Position numbers and translations under genes: made by a program. DNA of 64,000 bases from Acetofilamentum sp. (GTDB taxonomy: Bacteria; Hydrothermota; 32-111): the NCBI GenBank assembly GCA_020721805.1, contig DYMB01000006.1, positions 1 to 64,000 of the forward strand, given 5' to 3'. Below are positions 17,417 through 25,379 of the stretch, piece after piece. Under the pieces are notes generated by a model that was not told where the DNA came from, made no database searches, and saw nothing but the letters and a program-made list of their open reading frames with translations. Every line of letters begins with the position of its first letter. Within the stretch, counting starts at the first letter, position 1.

Positions 17417-17464
17417 TTACTCCACTAATCTATCCTTTAAAGTTTTCCAAAAACCTTTTTTCAT
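17417..17464 (-). CDS. 15-residue leader ORF built from an alaS remnant
   Basis: The reading frame MKKGFWKTLKDRLVE ends with the same six residues and stop (KDRLVE) as alanyl-tRNA synthetase at 19062. Its stop overlaps the ferredoxin RBS, as the true alaS stop does for copy 2. It follows a strong promoter-like sequence. It may preserve translational coupling to the ferredoxin, or be chance. Confidence 0.4.
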   Translation of the reverse strand: MKKGFWKTLKDRLVE

Positions 17465-17474
17465 TATTGTTAAT

Positions 17475-17502
17475 ATTATCTATAATTTTTTTAGAGTGTC
17501 AA
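17475..17502 (-). promoter_or_regulatory. promoter for ferredoxin/reductase copy 1
   Basis: TTGACA (17497-17502) and GATAAT (17475-17480) are separated by 16 bases on the minus strand, inside the decayed alaS fragment; TAATAT at 18 bases is an alternative -10. The matching place in the intact alaS reads TTGATA with 17 bases to GATAAT, so the copy has moved towards consensus. It would drive copy 1, GGGP synthase and ispE. Confidence 0.6.
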
Positions 17503-17649
17503 TAGTAAAGTATATCAAATTTACCAAAACTTTTCAACCTTCTTCTTAAAACTATGTAAGATTTGACTATTTTTATATTGGTTGATATAGGCTCTTTTTT
17601 TGAAATTTTAAAAGATACATATTATTTTTTTTCAACATATGTTCAATAG

Positions 17650-17685
17650 TCATAGTTTTTTTTCAATCAAAGAGACTATTTCCAT
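17650..17685 (-). pseudogene. truncated start of a second GGGP synthase gene
   Basis: After reductase copy 2 an ATG at 17685 gives MEIVSLIEKKL and then a TGA. Its first residues match the start of the GGGP synthase that follows copy 1 (VEIVSPIENIL). It marks the downstream edge of the duplicated segment. No further synthase sequence is seen between it and the alaS fragment. Confidence 0.7.
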
Positions 17686-18887
17686 AGCAACTTCATTATC
17701 ATTTTCAAAAGATATTTATCCTTCATAAGACTACCCATAAAATTTATCACCATACCGGCAGTCTTTAAAGAAAATTTTAAAGAATATAGAGAATAAATAT
17801 CTGATGAAACAGTCTTGCCGTTGAAAAGATTTATAATTGAAATAAAAAATTTATCAAGTTCCTCTTCACTCATTTCAATTAGCATCTCCCTTAACTGGTT
17901 CTGTTTCTTCAAAGAATATCCATTATCCTTTTCAACAAGTTCTTGATACTGCGATAATCTCCGGGCTGAAAAATCATTGCCTTTTAAGACTAAATTCGCA
18001 ACTATACCCGCAAAATTCCCCGTCCTCAAAGCATTATCAATACCACCTCCAGTTATAGGATCCGCAGCCCTCGCACTATCCCCTACAACCATCGCCCTCT
18101 CACCATAAATCTTCGCCAACTGGTTCACTCCAACACACCCTGGAAACTCCCTCAATATCTTCGACTCTGGATAATACTTCTGCCTGTATTCTTCAAGAAG
18201 TTTATATGGCTTCTCGCAATCTTCCGATGAGGTAACACCTATACCAAAATTCGCCTCTTTATTCCCTCTCGGGAAAACCCATAAATAACCACCAGGCGTA
18301 ACAGATGGAGTAAAATCAAATATCATCACATCATCATCTATAGTCCCATCAGAAATTATCTTTTGATAACAGGAATACATATCCTTTAAACTGCATACTG
18401 AATTTATTCCAACTTTCCCAGGAAGATAAGATTCAACTCCATCCGCTATAATTATAATCTTCCCAAAAAACTCCTCTCCATTCTCAAGAAAAACTCTTAC
18501 TCCATCATCATCAACTTTAGCATCAACAACAAAAGAGTTCGTCCTTATTTCAAATCCTTTCTCTTCTTGAACCTTTCTGGCTATATATTGCTCAAATTTT
18601 GTCCTGTCTATTGTAACTACTCCCATATCGGTTATATCTACATTTGCTTCATAACCCTTGTATTTAATCTTTACTTTTTTAAAAGTATTCCTTATGAAAG
18701 GAAAATCCGTTCCATTAAAAAATTGTTTTAAGATATAGTTTGAAATACCTTCAGCACATATTATAGGTTCACCTATAACCTCATCTTTTTCAAAAACTAT
18801 AACCTTATAACCCTTATCTATTACACTCGCAGCGTAAAGCCCTCCAGGACCTCCGCCAACTATTATAACATCATAATTATTATTCAT
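17676..18887 (-). CDS. geranylgeranyl reductase family flavoprotein, copy 2
   Basis: This is the copy in the ancestral position directly after alaS and its ferredoxin. All motifs are as in copy 1 (GGGPGG loop, GEPIICAEGIS, GDSARAADPITGGG), and the two proteins differ at two positions near the C-terminus. Its stop overlaps a truncated GGGP synthase start, so this copy lacks its own functional downstream synthase. Both copies look intact, suggesting dosage or ongoing gene conversion instead of decay of one. Confidence 0.9.
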   Translation of the reverse strand: MNNNYDVIIVGGGPGGLYAASVIDKGYKVIVFEKDEVIGEPIICAEGISNYILKQFFNGTDFPFIRNTFKKVKIKYKGYEANVDITDMGVVTIDRTKFEQYIARKVQEEKGFEIRTNSFVVDAKVDDDGVRVFLENGEEFFGKIIIIADGVESYLPGKVGINSVCSLKDMYSCYQKIISDGTIDDDVMIFDFTPSVTPGGYLWVFPRGNKEANFGIGVTSSEDCEKPYKLLEEYRQKYYPESKILREFPGCVGVNQLAKIYGERAMVVGDSARAADPITGGGIDNALRTGNFAGIVANLVLKGNDFSARRLSQYQELVEKDNGYSLKKQNQLREMLIEMSEEELDKFFISIINLFNGKTVSSDIYSLYSLKFSLKTAGMVINFMGSLMKDKYLLKMIMKLLWK

Positions 18888-19059
18888 TTTTACTCAACGC
18901 TCCAGATGGACATACCTTTATGCACTTATCACACTTTATGCATCCATCATTGATTTTAAGATGATCTTTATACATAATAATAACCTTCACAGGACAAACA
19001 GCAACACAGCCTCCACAAAGTCCACACTTCTTTTCATCAACTATTATATATGAATCCAT
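18880..19059 (-). CDS. 2[4Fe-4S] ferredoxin, copy 2
   Basis: Same 59-residue protein as copy 1 with two CxxCxxCxxxCP motifs. Its ATG (19059) lies two bases beyond the alaS stop, and its GGAG ribosome-binding site overlaps the end of alaS, so it is coupled to alaS translation. Its stop overlaps the reductase start. Confidence 0.9.
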   Translation of the reverse strand: MDSYIIVDEKKCGLCGGCVAVCPVKVIIMYKDHLKINDGCIKCDKCIKVCPSGALSKNE

Positions 19060-19061
19060 AA

Positions 19062-21620
19062 TTACTCCACTAATCTATCCTTTAAACTCAAAATAAAATT
19101 TTCATCAATATTTTTCATAACAGATGTTCCGGATGAAAAATCTTTTCTTCCACCACCCTTTCCGTTAAACTCACTATTTATCTTCTCAATTATTTTTTTT
19201 GCATCAAATTCAGTATTGTTTGAAAAAACTATATAGTTTAACTTATCATTATCCTTCGAAAAAAGAACTCCAAAAACCTTTTTCTCTCTGCTTTTGATAT
19301 TATCCATAATTCTTTTTAGATTATCAACACTATAACCATAGAAAAGATTATAAACAAATAGTTGATCATTTATCAATTTCCCTTTACCAATTATTTCTTC
19401 GGTTATCTGTTCTATCCTTTCCTTTATATATTTTTCATTCTCCTTTTTCAATGTTGAATTCATTTCAACAATCTTTGCAAATTTCCTTTCAAGTTCATCA
19501 AGATTTTTTACTTTATATTCAAGCATAAGGTTTTCTATTACATCAACCTTCTCATTCAAACTTTTCAAAGCATATATGGAGGTTTGACATTCAACCCTTC
19601 TTATACCTGTTGCTACGGATTCCTCTTTCAAAATTTTAAAAATGCCTATCTCTCCTGTTTTTTCAACATGAGTTCCACCGCATAACTCTTTTGAAACACC
19701 CGGTATGCTGACAACTCTGACTATCCTGCCATACTTTTCATTAAAGAGGGCAACAACATTTTCCTTCATAGCCTTTTCATATGGCATAAACTCTTTATAT
19801 ACTGGTATATTCTCATTTATTATTTCATTCACCGCATTTTCAATAAATTCTATCTCTTCCGTAGATAGTTGTTTGTAATGAAGGAAATCGAATCTGAACC
19901 TATCAAATGATACAAAAGAACCTTCCTGACGAACATGTTCACCAAGAATTTTTTTAAGAGCAGAATGTAAAATATGGGTTGCGGTATGGTTTCTCTGAAC
20001 AAGTTTTCTTCTTCTCAGGTCAATTTTTTGCTTATACAGGACATCTTTTTTAAAATCTCCATAAATTTTTTTTCCTATAAGTAGATTTCCCATAGGAGAT
20101 TTTACACAGTTCAAAACTTCAAAAAGAAACCCTTCCCCTTCAATAACACCAGTATCGGCAACCTGTCCACCAGATTCAGCATAAAATGGGGTCTCTTTTA
20201 AAAGAACTTCAAAAATAGAATCTTCAATTTCTCTGAACCTCAAAATATAGGATTCATTTTCAACTTTATCATATCCAACGAATGTTGAGACATCATCTTC
20301 AAAAACAGTAAACTCTTTTTTTTCAGAATCTATAAATATTGTTTCCTTTCTTGATCTCTGTCTTGCACTTTCAAGCAATTGTTCAAATCCTTCTTTATCA
20401 ACATTTAAACCATCCTCCGATGCCATCTGTTGTATAAGATCGAATGGAAAGCCATAAGTATCATAAAGTAAAAATAAAGTCTCTTTATCTATCATACCAT
20501 CTTTTATTCTTGTTTTATAATCATCATACAACTTCATCCCTATCCCTATAGTTTTTAAAAATCTTTCTTCCTCAGATTTTATTATACTTCTGACTTTATC
20601 AGATGTTTGAATAAGATATGGATAAGCATCTTTCATTATATCAACAACCTTATGGACAAGATCGTAAAGGAACGGTTTTTCAATACCTATTTTGAATCCA
20701 AACCTAACGCCTCTTCTAAGTATCCTTCTTACAACATAGCCCCTACCTTCGTTTTCGGGTATAACACCATCAGAGATCGCAAAAGTTAATGCCCTTATAT
20801 GATCCGCTATAGAATTTGTTTCTTTTTTATATTTATCATAATCAAGATTATATTTGAAACTCAATTCATCTATGATCGGCATAAAAAGATCCGTATGAAA
20901 AATAGATTTTTTATTCTGCATCAAAGCGGCAAGTCTTTCAAGTCCCATCCCGGTATCAACTCCTTTGTTTTTAAGTGGAGTTCTATTACCGTTAAGATCC
21001 TGATTGAACTGGGGGAAGACTATATTCCATATTTCAACATACCTTTTACATTCATTTTGAATATTGCATGGTTTTCTATCTTCGAGTTCCTCTCCAAAAT
21101 CATAAAAAATTTCAGTTGATGGACCACATGCTCCTGTTCCACCAGCCGGTCCCCAGAAGTTTGTTTTATCATCCATTATGATTATTCTTTCAGGGTTTAA
21201 ATGTATAGTATCTTTCCATATATTGTAAGCGTTCTTATCATCTTTATGAACTGTCACATAAAGCATTTTTTTATCTATCTTAAGTTCCCCAGTTAAAAAC
21301 TCCCAGGCCCATTTTATAGATTCATTCTGGAAATAATCGTTAAATGAAAAATTACCAAGCATTTCAAAAAAAGTATCATGGAAAGGAGAGTTTCCAACCT
21401 CTTCAAGATCCACAACCCTTAAACATTTTTGTATGGAAGTTGCCCTTTTAAAATCAAAATCAACGAGCCCTGCAAACATAGGTTTAAACTGGACCATTCC
21501 TGCTACTGTAAAAAGTAGTGTTGGATCCTGTTCTGGTATCAAAGAAGATGATGAAAAAACCATATGTTCACGATCTTTAAAAAATTTTATAAATTTTTCT
21601 CTCAAAAGTTGAGACTTCAC
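19062..21620 (-). CDS. alaS: alanyl-tRNA synthetase
   Basis: The class II catalytic domain starts with LREKFIKFFKDREH and includes SLIPEQDPTLLFTVAGMVQFKPMF and GPSTEIFYDFGEE. The editing domain shows the zinc ligands HTATHILH and CGGTH. A shorter C-Ala region follows, for 852 residues in all. The start is GTG at 21620 with GGGG upstream. The ferredoxin-reductase pair follows without a gap. The final six codons are duplicated at 17417. Confidence 0.96.
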   Translation of the reverse strand: MKSQLLREKFIKFFKDREHMVFSSSSLIPEQDPTLLFTVAGMVQFKPMFAGLVDFDFKRATSIQKCLRVVDLEEVGNSPFHDTFFEMLGNFSFNDYFQNESIKWAWEFLTGELKIDKKMLYVTVHKDDKNAYNIWKDTIHLNPERIIIMDDKTNFWGPAGGTGACGPSTEIFYDFGEELEDRKPCNIQNECKRYVEIWNIVFPQFNQDLNGNRTPLKNKGVDTGMGLERLAALMQNKKSIFHTDLFMPIIDELSFKYNLDYDKYKKETNSIADHIRALTFAISDGVIPENEGRGYVVRRILRRGVRFGFKIGIEKPFLYDLVHKVVDIMKDAYPYLIQTSDKVRSIIKSEEERFLKTIGIGMKLYDDYKTRIKDGMIDKETLFLLYDTYGFPFDLIQQMASEDGLNVDKEGFEQLLESARQRSRKETIFIDSEKKEFTVFEDDVSTFVGYDKVENESYILRFREIEDSIFEVLLKETPFYAESGGQVADTGVIEGEGFLFEVLNCVKSPMGNLLIGKKIYGDFKKDVLYKQKIDLRRRKLVQRNHTATHILHSALKKILGEHVRQEGSFVSFDRFRFDFLHYKQLSTEEIEFIENAVNEIINENIPVYKEFMPYEKAMKENVVALFNEKYGRIVRVVSIPGVSKELCGGTHVEKTGEIGIFKILKEESVATGIRRVECQTSIYALKSLNEKVDVIENLMLEYKVKNLDELERKFAKIVEMNSTLKKENEKYIKERIEQITEEIIGKGKLINDQLFVYNLFYGYSVDNLKRIMDNIKSREKKVFGVLFSKDNDKLNYIVFSNNTEFDAKKIIEKINSEFNGKGGGRKDFSSGTSVMKNIDENFILSLKDRLVE

Positions 21621-21722
21621 TTTTTACCCCTCTTTTTAAATGTTTCTTTTACAACAGCATAATAGTATCTTGATTTTATAATAAAATGATGGTAAAAAAA
21701 TAGTTAACTTTTTCATAGTGTA

Positions 21723-21751
21723 AAAATATCATATGGATCATTTCCTGTCAA
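21723..21751 (-). promoter_or_regulatory. possible alaS promoter
   Basis: TTGACA (21746-21751) overlaps the end of the AlkD-like gene and is followed after 17 bases by TATTTT (21723-21728). It would give a leader of about 95 bases before the alaS GTG. I see no T-box-like element in this leader. The -10 is weak. Confidence 0.4.
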
Positions 21752-22472
21752 TCTTTTCTCTCTTCTTGAAACCTTTTAAAAGTTTTTTTCTTTTTGAAAT
21801 TTCGAACCTTTCCGTAGCATAATTTATCGTTATCGGTGATAGATTCTCATAATTTTCAATGATGAATTTTTCAACTATACTCTCCTGTGAAATTTTCCCT
21901 ATCTCTCTGAGCATCCATCCTGTTGCTTTTTTTATTAAATCTTCTTTCCCACAGATAACCTTTTTTAAAATTTTTAATGGAAAATTTATGGAAAAACGCT
22001 TGATAAAATATAGAAGAGAGATTATAGCGATCCTTCTTTCCCACATATTTTGGGAGGAGGAAAGTTTTTCAATAATCGTATGATCATTTTTTTCGAAAGA
22101 ATATCTTCCAACAATTTTATAAGAAGAGATATCGACAAGATCCCAGTTGTTTATATATTTTGTATTTTTTAAATATAAATTTAAAATATCTTTTCTTGAA
22201 TCTGGTTCATCTTCAAACCTTTTTACAAGAAGTAAAAGCGAAAATAATCTTATTTCATGGTATCTGGAAGAGAGAAGTTTGTTGATGGTTTTTAAATCAA
22301 GATCAGAATTTTCTTTAGCAATTTTTCTTAAAGTTGGAACATTTATTCCAAGAAAAATATCATTTTCACCATATTCGCCTTTTGAAGTTTTAAAAAAACT
22401 CTGTAAAATTTTTGCTTTCTCTTTATTCTTTAAGGATTTCAACAAATTTTCTATTCTCTTATGCGAGTTCAA
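21738..22472 (-). CDS. DNA alkylation repair protein, AlkC/AlkD HEAT-like family
   Basis: A helical 244-residue protein with the AlkD pattern: GINVPTLRKIAKE, HEIRLFSLLLLVKRFE, the DNA-facing block INNWDLVDISSYKIVG (Trp and Asp correspond to the catalytic cleft), ERRIAIISLLYFI and KKATGWMLREIG (the Arg contacts the lesion backbone). AlkD-type enzymes excise alkylated bases without base flipping. The start abuts the stop of the dehydrogenase gene, so both share one transcript. Confidence 0.85.
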   Translation of the reverse strand: MNSHKRIENLLKSLKNKEKAKILQSFFKTSKGEYGENDIFLGINVPTLRKIAKENSDLDLKTINKLLSSRYHEIRLFSLLLLVKRFEDEPDSRKDILNLYLKNTKYINNWDLVDISSYKIVGRYSFEKNDHTIIEKLSSSQNMWERRIAIISLLYFIKRFSINFPLKILKKVICGKEDLIKKATGWMLREIGKISQESIVEKFIIENYENLSPITINYATERFEISKRKKLLKGFKKREKIDRK

Positions 22473-23453
22473 TCAGTATCCTCTCTTTAAATCAACTATA
22501 TTCTCCAGTTCTTTGCCATCAAAAAGATTTTTCAGATTTTTGATTGTAAATTGTATATCCCTTTTTTCCGCTTTTTCTGTGTGTGCACCTTTATGAGGGG
22601 AAATGACGACATTATCAAGTTCATAGATTGGGAACTTTGAAGGGAATTTGTTTTTCTCTTCACCTTCTTTTGGATAATCATACCAGACATCAAGTGCTGC
22701 CCCTTTTAAAATCTTATTTTTAAGTGCATCATATAAACTTTTTTCATCAACTATCCTGCCCCTTGACACATTAACAAGATATTTTCCCTTTAAAAGTTCA
22801 ATATTTTTTTCATTTATCAATCTTTCGGTTTCTTGTGTCAAAGGTAAAGTTAAAAAAACCACTTCCCCATATTTGAGTGATTCTTCCAGATTGTCGGTTA
22901 AAAAATCAAAATTTTCAAGTTTAAAATCGGATCTTAAATCTTTTTTCATACCCAAAATTTTACAGTTGAAAACTTTTAAAATCCTTGCTATTTCCAGTCC
23001 TATATTTCCGGTACCGATTATGGAAATTTTTTTTTCTCTTATGCTTTCCCAGTACTCCCCATAAAGCCCTTCCCTATGCCAGTCTCCCTTTTTAAGATCA
23101 TTGTGAAAATAGACTATTTTTCCCAATAAGGCAAGAATAAGGGAAATAGCCCTTTCAGCTACAAAGATCGTATTTTCATGTGAATTACAAAGAATAATAT
23201 TTTTATCAGATAAAATTTTCAAAGGAAAATTGTTTACACCAGCATATGGAACGAAAATATATTTCAATCTTCTGGCATTTTCCAATTGTTCCATTTTCAA
23301 CCTGTAGGCTATTAGAACATCTGTGAATTCTATATCCTTAGGTAAAAAATTTCTATCTGTGATTTTGTATTCGTGTTGAGGATATTCTCTGGTAATATCT
23401 TTTATATTTTTTCTCCAGTATTCTCCAGAACAACCTGAAAAAAGAATCTCCAT
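22473..23453 (-). CDS. D-isomer-specific 2-hydroxyacid dehydrogenase
   Basis: NAD-binding core GTGNIGLEIARILK near residue 150, then VNVSRGRIVDEKSL with the substrate Arg, a Glu in the later region, and VVISPHKGAHTE with the catalytic His. The length, 326 aa, is usual. The substrate cannot be inferred: glyoxylate/hydroxypyruvate, phosphoglycerate or others are possible. A promoter ends only about eight bases before the ATG and no ribosome-binding site is visible, so the message may be leaderless. Confidence 0.88.
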   Translation of the reverse strand: MEILFSGCSGEYWRKNIKDITREYPQHEYKITDRNFLPKDIEFTDVLIAYRLKMEQLENARRLKYIFVPYAGVNNFPLKILSDKNIILCNSHENTIFVAERAISLILALLGKIVYFHNDLKKGDWHREGLYGEYWESIREKKISIIGTGNIGLEIARILKVFNCKILGMKKDLRSDFKLENFDFLTDNLEESLKYGEVVFLTLPLTQETERLINEKNIELLKGKYLVNVSRGRIVDEKSLYDALKNKILKGAALDVWYDYPKEGEEKNKFPSKFPIYELDNVVISPHKGAHTEKAEKRDIQFTIKNLKNLFDGKELENIVDLKRGY

Positions 23454-23460
23454 AAATTTT

Positions 23461-23488
23461 ATAATATATATTCTAAAAGAATAGTCAA
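23461..23488 (-). promoter_or_regulatory. promoter of the dehydrogenase gene, probably leaderless
   Basis: TTGACT (23483-23488) and TATTAT (23461-23466) are 16 bases apart on the minus strand. The expected start of transcription, six or seven bases after the -10, falls on or next to the start codon at 23453. Confidence 0.6.
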
Positions 23489-23512
23489 CATTGTAAATTC
23501 ATAATATATCTC

Positions 23513-23540
23513 TTGACAAATGGAACAGGGAATATATAAT
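23513..23540 (+). promoter_or_regulatory. consensus promoter of rpsT
   Basis: Perfect TTGACA (23513-23518) and TATAAT (23535-23540) are separated by 16 bases on the plus strand, 24 bases before the rpsT start codon and back to back with the dehydrogenase promoter. Confidence 0.85.
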
Positions 23541-23563
23541 ACAACAAAAAATAGGAGGTATTT

Positions 23564-23815
23564 TTGCCAAGAATTAAAGCACAGAAAAAATCGGTAAAAC
23601 AAAATATAGTAAGAAAAGAAAGAAACAAAGAACAAAAGGAAAAGATAAAAAAAATCATCAAACAAGCCATTAAGGCAAAGAGTGAAGATGAAAAACTAAA
23701 AATTTTAAAGGAAGGTTATAAAATAATAGATAAAGCCGCTTCAAAAAATGTTATTAAAAAGAATAATGCAGCAAGAAAAAAATCAAGATTGGTAAAAATC
23801 CTTAATACAAAATAA
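23564..23815 (+). CDS. rpsT: ribosomal protein S20
   Basis: A basic, helical 83-residue protein with the S20 pattern (PRIKAQKKSVKQNIVRKERN at the start, KAASKNVIKKNNAARKKSRL near the end). The start codon is TTG, with AGGAGG eight bases upstream. TTG or otherwise weak starts are known for rpsT in other bacteria, where they take part in autoregulation. It is the only convincing plus-strand gene in the window and is flanked by its own promoter and terminator. Confidence 0.95.
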   Translation: MPRIKAQKKSVKQNIVRKERNKEQKEKIKKIIKQAIKAKSEDEKLKILKEGYKIIDKAASKNVIKKNNAARKKSRLVKILNTK

Positions 23816-23844
23816 AAAAACTCCGCTTTTGCGGAGTTTTTTTT
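23814..23844. terminator. bidirectional terminator between rpsT and tonB
   Basis: The stem ACTCCGC/GCGGAGT with a TTTT loop has an A run on one side and a T run on the other. It can therefore stop rpsT from the left and the tonB operon from the right. Confidence 0.88.
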
Positions 23845-23862
23845 TATCCTTATTTTAAATAA

Positions 23863-24480
23863 TCATTTTAACAATCTAAAAGTTATCGGATAGGTTACAT
23901 AGCATCTTATAGGTAAATCTCTTGTCATCGCTGGTGACCACTTCAACTTGTAGGCGGCTTTAACAGCGGCGTCATCAAGCAATGGATGAACACTTTTTAA
24001 AACTTTTACCTGAGAAACGGTTCCATCTTTTTCAACAACAAGTTCAAGAAATACTGTTCCCTCTATTCCAAGTTGCCTTGCCATCTGTGGATATTCTGGA
24101 TCCATTCTTTCGACAAGTTTTGGAGGTTGTTCATAAATTCTGAAAATTTCACCTTCATATTTTTCAAGATTAAGATCCTCAGTTTCAAATGTTGTCTGGA
24201 TATCAATATTTTTTGTAACTTCAGATTCTTTTGATGTTTCAACTATCTTTTTTGGAAGTTGTGGTTTTGTAATTTCCTTTGGTTCATTTATTTTTTGAAT
24301 CTGATCGGGCAACTTTTCCATTACAATGATATCTTTCCTTTCTTTCATCTTGTAAGGATTGGTTTTAACTTTGGGGATTATCAAAAAAAGTATTATAAAG
24401 AGTATAAGTGTAGTTAAAAGAGATGATTTCACAAAAGTTGGATATTTTTCTTTTAAATCGTTTCTAATAAATTTTTCCAT
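23863..24480 (-). CDS. tonB: TonB-like energy transducer
   Basis: One N-terminal membrane anchor (about residues 18-36, LLTTLILFIILFLIIP), a charged and Pro-containing periplasmic spacer, and a C-terminal TonB domain (YPQMARQLGIEGTVFLELVVEKDG, VKAAYKLKWSPAM). TonB carries proton-motive energy from ExbB/ExbD to outer-membrane transporters. The last gene of its operon. No TonB-dependent receptor is in the window, so the partner is unknown. Confidence 0.9.
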   Translation of the reverse strand: MEKFIRNDLKEKYPTFVKSSLLTTLILFIILFLIIPKVKTNPYKMKERKDIIVMEKLPDQIQKINEPKEITKPQLPKKIVETSKESEVTKNIDIQTTFETEDLNLEKYEGEIFRIYEQPPKLVERMDPEYPQMARQLGIEGTVFLELVVEKDGTVSQVKVLKSVHPLLDDAAVKAAYKLKWSPAMTRDLPIRCYVTYPITFRLLK

Positions 24481-24488
24481 ATGCTCCC

Positions 24489-24923
24489 CTATTTGATGGC
24501 GTTAATTTTTCTAGCACTCAAGGATACATGAAGGGCATTGGCTTTTATCAATTGTCCGAAAACATCGTTGGAAATCCAGTAGGGAGTATTTCTATCAGCC
24601 ATAATGGAAACTATAAGGTTTGGATTTACTCTTTTCTTCTGTTCGACGATTGATTTAATCTGACCTATTGGAACTATTCTATCATCTATCGATACAACTC
24701 CCTTATCTCCATCATATCCTATCCAGACATGAGATAGATTTTTTGTTTCGATTTTCTTTGCTGCAAGAGCGTTTGGTAAATCTATCCTCAATCCCTGTTC
24801 TGTTCTAAAAACTGTTGTAACCATAAAGAATATTAAGAGAAGAAATACTATATCAGAGGTAGTTGTTGTTTGTATGGCTGGAGAACTCTCTTCAACTTTT
24901 TCAAAATGTTTTTTCATTACCAA
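24489..24923 (-). CDS. exbD: ExbD/TolR family protein
   Basis: One membrane helix near the N-terminus (TTTSDIVFLLLIFFMVTTVF, with the conserved Asp used for proton conduction) and a periplasmic domain ending in FGQLIKANALHVSLS. The length, 144 aa, is typical. It is the second of two adjacent exbD genes and works with the ExbB at 25380. Confidence 0.9.
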   Translation of the reverse strand: MVMKKHFEKVEESSPAIQTTTTSDIVFLLLIFFMVTTVFRTEQGLRIDLPNALAAKKIETKNLSHVWIGYDGDKGVVSIDDRIVPIGQIKSIVEQKKRVNPNLIVSIMADRNTPYWISNDVFGQLIKANALHVSLSARKINAIK

Positions 24924-24929
24924 TCCTCC

Positions 24930-25379
24930 TTACATCTCATCATCTTCCGCGGGAGATAGAGATATTTTTTCCTTTTTCTGTGTCTTTTCAAACGCTATTT
25001 TAAGTTGGTCAAAAACTCTTATCATATAGTCATATTTTGCGGATCTTGTTGGTATGATAGAGAAAATAAGTGAATCACCTCTTGATTGATTCAAAAGTTC
25101 TATAGCCTTTTCTGAAACCGCATTCCATTCTACCGGATCATTTTCAATTCTAACATCTCCAAACCTGTTTATCCTTACATGGACTATATTCTTTGATAGA
25201 ACCGAAATAGTCTCTTTGGATTCTTCAGGAAGAACAATCTGGAGACCCATTTCGGTATTAAAACTTGAAGTAACAAGGAAAAATATCAACATTAAAAATG
25301 TTATATCTCCAAGTGATGCTGTCGGAATTTCAGGTTTCCGGAGAGTCTTTTTTCTTTTAAATAACATATTATCTCCCAA
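24930..25379 (-). CDS. exbD: ExbD/TolR family protein
   Basis: Same family as its neighbour: ASLGDITFLMLIFFLVTSSF helix with Asp at the membrane, then the periplasmic domain with MIRVFDQLKIAFEKT. It starts one base after exbB ends. Two different ExbD proteins may form a heterodimer in the ExbB pore. Confidence 0.9.
   Translation of the reverse strand: MGDNMLFKRKKTLRKPEIPTASLGDITFLMLIFFLVTSSFNTEMGLQIVLPEESKETISVLSKNIVHVRINRFGDVRIENDPVEWNAVSEKAIELLNQSRGDSLIFSIIPTRSAKYDYMIRVFDQLKIAFEKTQKKEKISLSPAEDDEM

Larger units (their letters stand above)
17417..17510 (-). pseudogene. degenerate fragment of the alaS 3' end
   Basis: 17417-17441 equals the last bases of alaS. Beyond it the sequence jumps to match alaS around 19265-19335: minus-strand AATCTAAAAAGAATTATGGA in alaS corresponds to CACTCTAAAAAAATTATAGA here, roughly three in four bases alike by eye. 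About 180 bases between the two blocks are missing. It is what remains of a longer duplicated segment. Confidence 0.75.
16058..19086. repeat. tandem duplication of ferredoxin-reductase, period 1645 bp
   Basis: Bases 16058-17441 and 17703-19086 appear identical wherever I compared them by eye, over about 1384 bases covering both genes and the last 25 bases of alaS. Directly outside this block the copies diverge sharply: several mismatches within 30 bases at the reductase end, and a decayed, deleted alaS fragment at the other end. Confidence 0.9.

Noticed and set aside
17511..17649. Search for further GGGP synthase or other gene remains between the duplicated pairs
   Set aside because: Beyond the alaS-like fragment and the short synthase start, the sequence is AT-rich with no match to neighbouring genes that I could trace by eye.
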